Source: Echinicola vietnamensis DSM 17526 (lineage in GTDB: Bacteria; Bacteroidota; Bacteroidia; Cytophagales; Cyclobacteriaceae). Taken from it: 64,000 nt of DNA. Below are positions 43,113-51,951 of this stretch, one piece after another (position 1 is the stretch's first letter; each line of letters opens with the position of its first letter). The translations under genes and the position numbers were made by a program. The stretch is from positions 2,544,001 through 2,608,000 of the forward strand of contig NC_019904.1 of the NCBI RefSeq assembly GCF_000325705.1, read 5' to 3'. Under the pieces are notes generated by a model. The model did no database searches. It was given only the letters and a program-made list of their open reading frames with translations, and was not told the origin of the DNA.

Positions 43113-43315
43113 GCATGCTGTAACCTGCACAGAAAGGGGTTCATTATTGCTTTGTAGTTTGACGCGTCGGTGGTGAATCATAGTGCCGATAAATAAAGGA
43201 TCAAGCAATAGATATCAGGCCGAACGCCCTCCTACTGAGGCAAGCGCTTAGGATGACTTTCGATGGAACTTACCCTTTTGTGTGTAATCATTTTTGGTGC
43301 ATGCTGTCACCTGCA
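43113..43315 (+). repeat. Near-identical 17-bp direct repeats
   Basis: GCATGCTGTAACCTGCA (43113-43129) and GCATGCTGTCACCTGCA (43299-43315) differ at one base. A third, shorter TGTAACCTGC lies at 43408-43417. Function unknown. Confidence 0.6.
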
Positions 43316-43385
43316 ACTTCTATATGCCCCTCCGCCATTCGGTAAGATAGGCTACTGTGGTTTTCAATGTACAAATCGGGGCAAA

Positions 43386-43475
43386 GTGCCTGCGGCACGA
43401 TAAATTTTGTAACCTGCGGATTCATCCGCAGGAACTTAAGCGCTCCTCAACCTCCCGAAGGAGTGCCAGCGGCAC
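43386..43475. repeat. Cluster of short GC-rich palindromes
   Basis: GTGCC-TGC-GGCAC (43386-43398), CCTGCGGA-TTCA-TCCGCAGG (43413-43432) and GTGCC-AGC-GGCAC (about 43463-43475) in 90 bp. The pattern resembles REP/MITE-like intergenic elements of Bacteroidota. Copies elsewhere in the genome would be needed to name it. Confidence 0.5.
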
Positions 43476-43817
43476 GGATGATAGCTCCTATACACAAAAT
43501 TAAAATGCATTTGCCACACTTGAAAACCATCAGGGAAATCGCTTTTAGTCCCTTGAAGTTCTTTCATTCAGGCTGACATCTCTTTACTAATAGTTTAAAA
43601 GTGTTTGCCCTGGGGGACACCAATTTTCATCAGGGTGTAAAATGCCCCCAGCTATTCTGCTTGATCCTAAATAGAGAAATTTATCGCCTCTAAAAATATT
43701 TTTTGATTCGATATTGCTCAATAGATGAGGGGGTTAAGTGAAAAACATAGATTTTTTTGAAATTAAATTAAGTAGTTTCTCTCTCTCGTGTGTAATGCTA
43801 TTAAATCCTAAGGAAAA

Positions 43818-44813
43818 TTGGAAAAAGAGATTTTAAAGAAATATTTATCTGGTACTGCTTCCCTCGAAGAGCAAACAGCAGTAATCGAATGGCTCCAGAC
43901 AGATGAGGGGAAGGCGCAATTGGACTCCTTAATGCAAGAGCAATGGGATCATGCGCCAGAAGACGCCGAAAAGGGAGAATTGGATAGGATGCTGAAAGGA
44001 ATCCATGAACAAATCCAAGTGTCCACACCACACAAGAAACTTCCTGAAAGGAAAAAGTACAACTGGGGAAAATCCATAAGGATCGCGGCTTCTTTAGGGC
44101 TGGTCTCATTACTGACCGTTTTACTTTATAAGCAACTCAACTTTAAGCCCGTTCCAAGTGAGGAAATTAAGACCTATAGCAAGCATGCGGAGATTGGGGA
44201 GAAATTAAGGTTGCGATTACCGGATAAGACAATCGTGATTTTAAATTCAAACGCTACGTTGCGTTTTACTTCCGAGTACGGAAAAAGTGTACGTGAGGTA
44301 GTGCTGGAGGGGGAGGCGTTTTTTGAAATTACTCCAGATAAGGAACGTCCATTCAAGGTAAAGGTCGACGAGGTGGTGGTGACAGCATTGGGCACTGCAT
44401 TTAATGCAGAGAACCGTGCTGGAGAAGTATCTGTGGCGCTCACGGAGGGAAAGGTAAGTGTGGAAAAAGAAGTGGAGGGGAAAGCGGTCCGTGTCCTCTT
44501 GGATCCTGGTCAAATGGCCACTTCCGTGGATCAGCGTTTAGGGCCGTTTGCGGTGGCAGCTTTTGATGTAAGCGGCGTTACTGCTTGGAAAGCAGGAAAA
44601 ATACACTTTAAGGGCAAAGCGCTTGGGGATATCCTAAGTGAACTGCAGAAATGGTATGGAGTGGAAATCAAGCAAGAAAAGGGCGTCAATACAGCGCGTA
44701 AGATTTCGGGAACTTTTAACAATGAAAGCCTTGAAAATGTGCTGAAGGGATTAACTTTTTCCCTTGGCTTCCAATATGAGATAAATGGTAAAGAAGTAGT
44801 ACTTAAAAAATAA
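43818..44813 (+). CDS. FecR-family anti-sigma factor (cassette 2), TTG start
   Basis: 331 residues. The start is TTG at 43818, preceded by AAGGAAAA; no in-frame ATG lies nearby and the protein begins in the usual way (EKEILKKYLSGTASLEEQ). Cytoplasmic part 1-84, transmembrane helix at about 86-105, periplasmic FecR domain at about 120-225 (GEKLRLRLPDKTIVILNS, AFFEITPDKERPFKVKV, ALGTAFNAE), and a DUF4974-like C-terminus (GDILSELQKWYGVEI, FNNESLENVLKGL). It holds the cassette 2 sigma factor until the SusC transducer signals. SusC2 follows after about 100 bp. Confidence 0.94.
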   Translation: MEKEILKKYLSGTASLEEQTAVIEWLQTDEGKAQLDSLMQEQWDHAPEDAEKGELDRMLKGIHEQIQVSTPHKKLPERKKYNWGKSIRIAASLGLVSLLTVLLYKQLNFKPVPSEEIKTYSKHAEIGEKLRLRLPDKTIVILNSNATLRFTSEYGKSVREVVLEGEAFFEITPDKERPFKVKVDEVVVTALGTAFNAENRAGEVSVALTEGKVSVEKEVEGKAVRVLLDPGQMATSVDQRLGPFAVAAFDVSGVTAWKAGKIHFKGKALGDILSELQKWYGVEIKQEKGVNTARKISGTFNNESLENVLKGLTFSLGFQYEINGKEVVLKK

Positions 44814-44914
44814 GATTGCCTATGAAAAAAAAATCAGGACAGCCTTCCATCGCCAAATGAATCAACTGCCCTGAAAAGTTTCAAGAGATAAACCTTAAAA
44901 CATTTAACAAAACT

Positions 44915-47900
44915 ATGAAAAGAAAATTACTGAGCCTAATTAAGATGGTGTCTAAGAACCTGTTATATGGTATTATAATTCAGTGTCTGCTGCTTTCTTC
45001 TTTGATGGCTGAAGAAAGCAATGCACAAATAAAGCCCTTGGACAAGGCCTTTGTGAAAATGTCACATCAGCCGAGGACTGTTCGGTCGCTGTTTGATGAA
45101 ATGGAGTCCAAGACAGCTTATGTTTTCGTCTATCCGGACGATTTGCTTCAAGATACGCCTTCTGTGACCTTGGAAAGGGGAAAGAAGTCAGTAGAAGAGG
45201 TATTGATTGAAATTGGCAAGGCAACCAATTTGAAATTCAAACAAGTCAATAATTCTGTCTACGTCGGTAAAAATATTCAAAATAGGACTGATGCAGTGGA
45301 AATTGCTATTTCGGAAATTGAGTTAAAGGGTGTTGTTACGGATGAAACAGGAAACCCTCTCCCGGGAGTGGCCATTGTGGAGAAGGGGACGACCAACGGC
45401 ACTGTGACAGATTTGGATGGTAACTATAGCATTAATGTGCAAGAAGGAAGTGCGCTGGTAATATCCTACGTGGGTTATAAGTCCCAAACCGTTCAGGTGG
45501 GGAGCAGTACTCAGTTGGATGTGATATTGGAAGAAGATTTGGGAGACTTGGAAGAAGTGGTAGTGGTCGGCTACGGTACCCAAAAGAAAAGTACCCTGAC
45601 GGGGTCAGTGACTGACTTGAAAGCGGATAAATTGGCCAAGAACCCAACTACCAACGTGAAAGGGCTTTTGGTGGGACAAGTTCCCGGGTTGGTGACCAAT
45701 CAGAACCCTGGCCTTCCGGGCGCTGACAATGTGGATATCAGTATTCGTGGGTTTGGATCTCCGTTAGTTATTGTGGACGGGGTAGAATCTCACTTGGACC
45801 GACTGGACCCGAATGATATTGAAAGCATTTCTGTACTAAAGGATGCTTCTGCAGCCATTTACGGTGCCCGTGCCGGAAACGGCGTAATTTTGGTTACGAC
45901 CAAAAGGGGTGAAGCAGGAAAACCAAAGGTGTCCTACCATGGCTATTTTGCTACCCAAAAAAGGTTGACTTTCCCAGAACAGGTGGATGCTGGAAGTTTT
46001 ATCCAATTGGGGAGAGACGGTATTTTTAATACCCAATATGATCCCGCGAATCCAGATGCGGAGATCCCTTACGGGACCACTTTTACCGAAGAAAACCTGG
46101 AAAAATATAATGCGCCGGGTGCACCAAGCTATGACTGGGCCAATGCCACGGTCAAAGAAGGTGGCTCCCCTTTGCAAAATCACAACCTAAGCTTTAGGGG
46201 TGGTAGCGAAAATGTCAGGTATTATCTCAGTGTAGGCATGCAGGATCAGTCCGGGATCTTTAAAGGGGACTACGACTATCAAAAGCTCTCTGTGACCAGT
46301 AATACAGATATAAACCTTTCCGAAGGATTGGACCTTAAATTAAACATTAGCCATATTAATGAGCAACAGGATTATGCTTCGTCGAGTATTGGGGATGTAT
46401 GGAATGATTTAAGAACCGCACAGCCCATATATCCAACTTCTTTACCGGATCCCACCAAGAACCCTTACTCTGGTTTCAATGCGAGGTCTCCAGTGACCCG
46501 GATCAAAAAAGATGTGGTTGGGTATGAGAATACAAACAAGAAGACCACGGCCGGTGCTGCAGAGCTGAGCTATAACCTTCCTTTTTTTAAAGACCTGACC
46601 GTAGGGGCAAGAATGAATTTCCGGTTTAGAACTGCCGTGAGGGAGCGACTGACCAAGTTTTACGAAGTTTATTCCTATAATCCAGATCAGGTTACGGATG
46701 ATTTTGATGGCTATAAATTGGAAGGTTCCCAAGGGATCAATGCTTATTACAAATCCATTTATGGCCCCAGCGATCCTCGAAGTAGGTTTCTGTACAGAGG
46801 CTATGCGCGATATAACAAAGATGTTTCCAAGCATAATTTTTCGGCTTTGGCATTTATAGAAAGAGAGGACAATGTCTATAACAGCCTTAACGTGACCCGA
46901 AGGGATTTGCTGTCTCCTGATATTCCACAGGTGAGTGGAGCCAATGAGCTTACAATTACGGGTGGTACAGGCCGTGATATAGAATACACAAGGATCAGTG
47001 TAGCGGGACGGTTTAATTATTCCTATGATGAAAAGTATTTGTTTGAGGCGACGCTGAGGGCGGATGCGAGTTCTAAGTTTGGTCCAAAAGTAAGATGGGG
47101 ATATTTTCCATCAATATCGGCAGGCTGGAACATTGCCCGGGAAGAATTTTTGAAAGAATCATCGGTGCTTGATCAGTTGAAACTGAGGCTTTCCTATAGC
47201 CAAACGGGCGTGGATAAAAATCTCAGCAACACCTCGTTTGAGTACCTCTCCGGATTCGAAGAAAGAGTGGGAAATATCTATATCCTAAATGGGGATCAAG
47301 TGGCCCAAATCCAATCCAGCGGTCTACCAAATGAACTTGTTACTTGGGAAGAAACGACTTTGTACAATGCGGGCCTTGATTATACGCTCTTCGATGGACG
47401 CGTATTTGGTAGCTTGGATGGGTTCTATCGCTACCGAGATGGCCTGCTCAGGACACCATTGGAGGATTTACCTGGTACATTTGGCGCCCCGCTTCCAGCG
47501 GTAAATTTAGATGCGAGAAGTAATCGCGGGTTTGATGCGTCTTTAGGGGTTCGAGGTACGGCAGGTGATTTCCGGTACAATATTGTGGCGGGTGTAGGCT
47601 ACACTAGAGAGAAATACGAGAAATATCAAGAAGATATCGACGAATCTGATCCGGTTCAGGTGAAGTTTAATAAAAGGACGGGACGTTGGGTAAACATTGT
47701 TTTTGGCTATAAGTCTGATGGTCTATTCAATAGCCAGGCAGAAGTGGATGAGTACTTGGATACCTATACGTTTGAGGACCTCAATGGCAGCCCAAAACCG
47801 GGTGATATCCGGTATGTGGACATCACGGGAGACGGGGTGATCAATAGGGAAGACCGGTATGAGATCGGTTATGGAAATGATCCACAATTGACCTATAGCC

Positions 47901-48397
47901 TTCAGCCAAGTTTGACCTATAAGAATTTTAACTTATCGATGCTTTGGCAAGGAGGTTCCCAGTTTAATGTCTTCATCGTAGGAACCTTCAGGGCGCCATT
48001 TGGTAATGAACAGGTTCCCCTAAAGCTGCATGAGCAATACTCTTGGACGCAGGATCCTGCCAATCCCGGTGTAGGAGCTAATCCTGAGGCCCAACTGCCA
48101 GCTTTCAATAGGGATGGCGCAAGAACGTGGAATGATGCCCAGTCGGATTTTTGGATGAAAGACGGTACCTATATGAGGTTAAAGACAGCAACACTTTCCT
48201 ATACCTTCGATCAGCGGATATTGTCCCGCATTGGCTTGGACAGGTTGTCGGTATATGTGTCAGGAGATAATTTGGTGACATTCAATAAACTGGGAATTTT
48301 CAAGGGTAATATCGATCCAGAAGAGGCTTCCAGGCCAAATGCTTTTAACCTTCCGCTGTTGAGAACAATGTCTTTTGGTGTTCAAGTAACGTTGTAA
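44915..48397 (+). CDS. SusC/RagA-family TonB-dependent receptor with STN domain (cassette 2)
   Basis: 1160 residues. Signal peptide ending near ESNAQ, STN domain at about 55-120, CarboxypepD_reg-like domain at about 140-218, SusC segment LEEVVVVGYGTQKK at about 222, plug with SPLVIVDGVES and ISVLKDASAAIYGARAGNG, and an outer-membrane barrel ending MSFGVQVTL. Imports oligosaccharides with the SusD encoded 17 bp downstream. The STN domain couples it to the adjacent FecR/sigma pair. Substrate is inferred from the two sulfatases that follow: a sulfated glycan. Confidence 0.95.
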   Translation: MKRKLLSLIKMVSKNLLYGIIIQCLLLSSLMAEESNAQIKPLDKAFVKMSHQPRTVRSLFDEMESKTAYVFVYPDDLLQDTPSVTLERGKKSVEEVLIEIGKATNLKFKQVNNSVYVGKNIQNRTDAVEIAISEIELKGVVTDETGNPLPGVAIVEKGTTNGTVTDLDGNYSINVQEGSALVISYVGYKSQTVQVGSSTQLDVILEEDLGDLEEVVVVGYGTQKKSTLTGSVTDLKADKLAKNPTTNVKGLLVGQVPGLVTNQNPGLPGADNVDISIRGFGSPLVIVDGVESHLDRLDPNDIESISVLKDASAAIYGARAGNGVILVTTKRGEAGKPKVSYHGYFATQKRLTFPEQVDAGSFIQLGRDGIFNTQYDPANPDAEIPYGTTFTEENLEKYNAPGAPSYDWANATVKEGGSPLQNHNLSFRGGSENVRYYLSVGMQDQSGIFKGDYDYQKLSVTSNTDINLSEGLDLKLNISHINEQQDYASSSIGDVWNDLRTAQPIYPTSLPDPTKNPYSGFNARSPVTRIKKDVVGYENTNKKTTAGAAELSYNLPFFKDLTVGARMNFRFRTAVRERLTKFYEVYSYNPDQVTDDFDGYKLEGSQGINAYYKSIYGPSDPRSRFLYRGYARYNKDVSKHNFSALAFIEREDNVYNSLNVTRRDLLSPDIPQVSGANELTITGGTGRDIEYTRISVAGRFNYSYDEKYLFEATLRADASSKFGPKVRWGYFPSISAGWNIAREEFLKESSVLDQLKLRLSYSQTGVDKNLSNTSFEYLSGFEERVGNIYILNGDQVAQIQSSGLPNELVTWEETTLYNAGLDYTLFDGRVFGSLDGFYRYRDGLLRTPLEDLPGTFGAPLPAVNLDARSNRGFDASLGVRGTAGDFRYNIVAGVGYTREKYEKYQEDIDESDPVQVKFNKRTGRWVNIVFGYKSDGLFNSQAEVDEYLDTYTFEDLNGSPKPGDIRYVDITGDGVINREDRYEIGYGNDPQLTYSLQPSLTYKNFNLSMLWQGGSQFNVFIVGTFRAPFGNEQVPLKLHEQYSWTQDPANPGVGANPEAQLPAFNRDGARTWNDAQSDFWMKDGTYMRLKTATLSYTFDQRILSRIGLDRLSVYVSGDNLVTFNKLGIFKGNIDPEEASRPNAFNLPLLRTMSFGVQVTL

Positions 48398-48413
48398 TTT
48401 AAAGCAGATACTA

Positions 48414-50174
48414 ATGAAAAACATAAGAAATATATTTATTCCACTTTGCATGTTCCTGCTGTTTTCATGTGAGGATCAGTTGACCAAGGTTCCGAATTTC
48501 ATTTCGGAGGATAATATTTTTGAATCAAAGCCATTGACAGAAGCTTACATAGCCAAGATCTATCAGGATTTAAGGTTTATTAATTTTGGAGGCGATAATG
48601 GGTATAATGTTGCCATGATCCCTGCCGTTGGTGGTGAGCACATCTGCTTTGCGGATTGGCAAAGCCCCAATACTACCTACCAGCGGACCTATTCTGCAGC
48701 AGCAGGTGATGGTCCTATCGGTTACTATCCTTGGGGTAATATCCGGGACGCCAACTATGTGATTGAGAATATCGCAAAGAGTACTTCCTTTGAGCAGGAT
48801 TATATTGATTCGAAGACGGCTGAGGCAAAATATCTCCGAGCACACATGTATTTTGAGATGGTTAAGCGCTATGGCGGTGTACCCTTGATTACAAACGTGC
48901 AAGCAGTAGATGACCCGGAGGAAGAACTGTACCCAAGTAGAAAGACCGAAAAGGAGATTTATGATTTTATCCTTTCGGAGCTGGATGCAGCCATTCCCTT
49001 TTTGAGCACTGAACCAACAGGTGGACTAGGTCGTGTAGACAGGTGGACGGCCTTATCCCTAAAAAGCCGGGCAGCGCTTTATGCAGCAAGTATTGCCAAT
49101 TTCGGAGAGGTACAGCTGGATGGGGTCGTGGGGATCCCCAATGCCCAAGCGGAAAGCTACTACCAGATGAGCTATGATGCTTCCAAGGAGATTATCGATT
49201 CAGGAAATTTTACCCTTTACAATGAATACGAAGACAAGGTAGAGAATTACATCAATTTGTTTTTGGATGATGGTAACAGTGAAGTGGTTTTTGCACAGGT
49301 TTTTGAACCTATCGTAAAAGGAACTGGTTTTGACCGGTTGGCTTTTCCGGCAGAATTCCGCGGTGGCTGGGGCTGTAATTTCCCCGTGCTGTATGACTTG
49401 GTAGAATTATTCGATTTTCAGGATGGTACTTTGGGGACTTCCATTACGAGAGATCAGCTAGTGGCTGACAATATGTGGGACATGGATGCCTTTTTTGGAA
49501 ATAGGGATCCCCGTTTTCGGGCTTCAGTATTTTATCCCGAGACGACGTTTAAAGGGGGATTGATTTATTTCCACAGCAGTACCCTCTATACCAATGAGGC
49601 AGGAGAAAAAGTGGAAGCCACTTCAGGGAACCTTGACCGTCAAGGTGAATCTTGGCCAGCTGCGGCTCACCCTAGGAATGTAAGGAATACGGCATTATTA
49701 AGGAGGAAAAATGTAAATGAAAACCTGGATCTGCCGAATACCGGGGAGTCAGGGCAGGATTTTGCCATTTTCCGGTTGGGTGAAACCTATTTAAATCTTG
49801 CGGAAGCCGCTTTCTACCTAAACAATATGGATGAATCCCTAAATGCGATCAACATGCTGAGAGAAAGAGCCGGCATGCCTTTTTATGATCAGATAACGGA
49901 GTACAATCTAAGAAAGGAAAGGCAAGTGGAGTTGTGTTTTGAAAATCAACGCTATTGGGATTTGGTACGGTGGAGGATAGCGCCGCAATATCTCGATGAT
50001 GTAAGGATGAAAGGCTTAGTCTTTAAATATGACTTGGATGAAGATAAATACATCATTACGTTAAAAAATGCTGAGCCCGTCACAAGGGAATTTGGTCCAG
50101 AGCGATTTTATTTTCCCATTGACCAGGGAATCATTGCTGACAATCCTAAATGGGTTCAAAATCCAGGGTATTAA
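48414..50174 (+). CDS. SusD/RagB-family glycan-binding lipoprotein (cassette 2)
   Basis: 586 residues, lipoprotein signal with cysteine at residue 19 (FLLFSCEDQ). SusD-like N-terminal part (FISEDNIFESKPLTEAYIAK), TPR-type helices (EAKYLRAHMYFEMVKRYGGVPL), and a RagB/SusD C-terminus (NLRKERQVELCFENQRYWDL, closing KWVQNPGY). Surface partner of SusC2. Ends 19 bp before a textbook terminator. Confidence 0.95.
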   Translation: MKNIRNIFIPLCMFLLFSCEDQLTKVPNFISEDNIFESKPLTEAYIAKIYQDLRFINFGGDNGYNVAMIPAVGGEHICFADWQSPNTTYQRTYSAAAGDGPIGYYPWGNIRDANYVIENIAKSTSFEQDYIDSKTAEAKYLRAHMYFEMVKRYGGVPLITNVQAVDDPEEELYPSRKTEKEIYDFILSELDAAIPFLSTEPTGGLGRVDRWTALSLKSRAALYAASIANFGEVQLDGVVGIPNAQAESYYQMSYDASKEIIDSGNFTLYNEYEDKVENYINLFLDDGNSEVVFAQVFEPIVKGTGFDRLAFPAEFRGGWGCNFPVLYDLVELFDFQDGTLGTSITRDQLVADNMWDMDAFFGNRDPRFRASVFYPETTFKGGLIYFHSSTLYTNEAGEKVEATSGNLDRQGESWPAAAHPRNVRNTALLRRKNVNENLDLPNTGESGQDFAIFRLGETYLNLAEAAFYLNNMDESLNAINMLRERAGMPFYDQITEYNLRKERQVELCFENQRYWDLVRWRIAPQYLDDVRMKGLVFKYDLDEDKYIITLKNAEPVTREFGPERFYFPIDQGIIADNPKWVQNPGY

Positions 50175-50193
50175 TGAGGTAAGCGTCCAAGAA

Positions 50194-50222
50194 AAAAAGA
50201 CCGGTCCACAACCGGTCTTTTT
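50194..50222 (+). terminator. Rho-independent terminator behind susD2
   Basis: AAAAAGACCGGT (50194-50205) pairs perfectly with ACCGGTCTTTTT (50211-50222), 5-base loop CCACA. The A/T-rich base of the stem supplies the U-tract and makes it usable in both directions. It separates the SusCD unit from the sulfatase genes. Confidence 0.92.
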
Positions 50223-50255
50223 GACTTTGAAGCACCTGAATTAGTGCTAATGGAC

Positions 50256-50263
50256 TATATTTG
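50256..50263 (+). promoter_or_regulatory. Possible -7 promoter element for the sulfatase gene
   Basis: TATATTTG matches the Bacteroidota -7 consensus TAnnTTTG and lies between the terminator and the sulfatase start. A TTTG at 50226-50229 is 26 bp upstream, longer than the usual spacing to the -33 element, so support is moderate. Confidence 0.4.
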
Positions 50264-50285
50264 AGATTAAGATTAAATGATAACG

Positions 50286-51827
50286 ATGAACAAGACATAT
50301 TACCTAACTGTTTTTTTGTTGGTATTAGGGGTATCCTGCAGCAAAAAAGAAGCATCCAATCAGCAGGCAGAAGAAATCCAGCCGAAACCCAATGTCCTGG
50401 TTATTTATACGGACGACTTAGGCTATGGGGATGTGGCCAAATATGGAGGCCAAATCCCGACGCCTCATATTGATCAATTGGCTGAAGATGGAATGCTGTT
50501 TACCAATGCTTATGCTACTGCCGCCACGTGTACCCCCTCAAGATACGCCATGCTCACCGGTGAATATGCCTGGAGGGCAAAGGGCAGAGGAGTGGCTCCT
50601 GGAGATGCATCCGCGCTGATTCGGCCGGGTCGTGAAACATTGCCCGCAGTCATGCAGCGAGCAGGTTACCGGACAGGTGTCATCGGGAAGTGGCATTTGG
50701 GACTTGGCGGAGATGAAGGGCCTGATTGGAATGGCGAATTGAAACCTGGTCCATTGGAAATAGGCTTTGATTATTCCTTTATCATTCCTGCCACTGGAGA
50801 TAGGGTGCCTACCGTCTTTGTGGAGGATCACCATGTGGTAGGGCTGGATCCTTCAGATCCTATCGAGGTAAGTTACCGGAAAAAAGTAGGAGACCGACCA
50901 ACAGGTAAGGAGCATCCCGAGTTGCTCAAGATGATGTGGTCCCATGGTCATAACCACACCATAGTCAATGGTGTCAGCCGAATAGGATATATGGCTGGCG
51001 GTGAATCGGCCTTATGGAGAGATGAGGACTTTGCCCAGACATTTGTGGATAGGGCCAGCCAATTTATCACCCAGGAATCAGATGAGCCATTCTTCCTTTA
51101 TTTTGCTACCCATGACATCCATGTGCCACGAATTGCAAATGAAAAATTTCAAGGTACTACTGGCTTTGGCCCAAGGGGTGATGTGATTGCCCAGTTGGAT
51201 TGGACAGTAGGAGAGCTGGTGAAGTTGCTTAAAGGAAAGGGACTTGAAGAAAACACCATGATTATCTTTTCCAGTGATAATGGTCCGGTGTTGGACGATG
51301 GGTATGAAGATCAGGCCCGTGAATTGATCGGTAGCCATAAGCCATGGGGAGCGCTTAGAGGTGGGAAATACAGTGCTTTTGAAGCAGGGACAAGGGTTCC
51401 GTTCATTGTGAAATGGCCAGCAAGTATAAAAGGAGGGAAAATCTCAAATGCAATGGTCAGTCAAGTGGATTTGGTAGGTTCGTTCGCTGAATTTCTGGGG
51501 CAGGAGTATAATGCCGAGCAAGCTGTAGACACCCAAAATGCTTGGTCTGCCCTGATTGGGGAGGACAGCGTGGGAAGAGAAGGTTTGGTACAGGAAGCTT
51601 TGTTTAGCAATTTGACCTACATCCGACGTGATGGGCATAAGCTTATTCCTGCCAATAACGGTCCCGATATGGTGCCTTGGGGGCCGATCATTGAGACGGG
51701 GTTTTCTTCAGTAGATCAACTCTTCAACATTACAGATGATCCTGGGGAGACCAAGGATCTGGCGGCGGAATTTCCTGAATTGGTCAAAGAGATGAAATCT
51801 ACCTTACAATCGATCAAGGAAAAATAG
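50286..51827 (+). CDS. S1-family sulfatase, lipoprotein (CTPSR)
   Basis: 513 residues from the ATG at 50286 (an ATG at 50277 adds three). Lipoprotein signal with GVSCSKK, so membrane-anchored. Metal site NVLVIYTDDLGYGDV, formylglycine motif C-T-P-S-R (Cys 82) followed by YAMLTGEYAWR, GKWHLG, and TMIIFSSDNGP. It removes sulfate esters from glycans after formylglycine maturation. It follows the susD2 terminator and precedes a second sulfatase by 124 bp; the pair probably acts on successive sulfate positions. Exact specificity not determined. Confidence 0.95.
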   Translation: MNKTYYLTVFLLVLGVSCSKKEASNQQAEEIQPKPNVLVIYTDDLGYGDVAKYGGQIPTPHIDQLAEDGMLFTNAYATAATCTPSRYAMLTGEYAWRAKGRGVAPGDASALIRPGRETLPAVMQRAGYRTGVIGKWHLGLGGDEGPDWNGELKPGPLEIGFDYSFIIPATGDRVPTVFVEDHHVVGLDPSDPIEVSYRKKVGDRPTGKEHPELLKMMWSHGHNHTIVNGVSRIGYMAGGESALWRDEDFAQTFVDRASQFITQESDEPFFLYFATHDIHVPRIANEKFQGTTGFGPRGDVIAQLDWTVGELVKLLKGKGLEENTMIIFSSDNGPVLDDGYEDQARELIGSHKPWGALRGGKYSAFEAGTRVPFIVKWPASIKGGKISNAMVSQVDLVGSFAEFLGQEYNAEQAVDTQNAWSALIGEDSVGREGLVQEALFSNLTYIRRDGHKLIPANNGPDMVPWGPIIETGFSSVDQLFNITDDPGETKDLAAEFPELVKEMKSTLQSIKEK

Positions 51828-51951
51828 TCGGAGGCATGGAGTGCTTTGGTAAAATGGAGAGGCATTTTGCCAAAGTGCATGCTCATATTCCTGTCTCAAG
51901 AAGAGAAAATAGTACATACAGTGTAGCGATATTGAGTTTTAAATTTGATAA

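Larger units (their letters stand above)
43025..43817. other. Long ORF-poor gap between sigma and FecR genes, cassette 2, with repeats
   Basis: 793 bp without a supported gene. It holds a near-duplicate 17-mer and several short GC-rich palindromes that are listed separately. The look is that of a degenerate intergenic repeat element. A short frame at 43367-43576 crosses the palindromes and is not credible. Confidence 0.55.

Noticed and set aside
43367..43576. 69-codon open frame in the sigma-FecR gap of cassette 2
   Set aside because: Runs through three palindromes and has no recognisable protein pattern.
51940..51947. TAAATTTG as a promoter for the third sulfatase
   Set aside because: Only four bases before the start codon and no -33 element; a leaderless transcript would have to be assumed.
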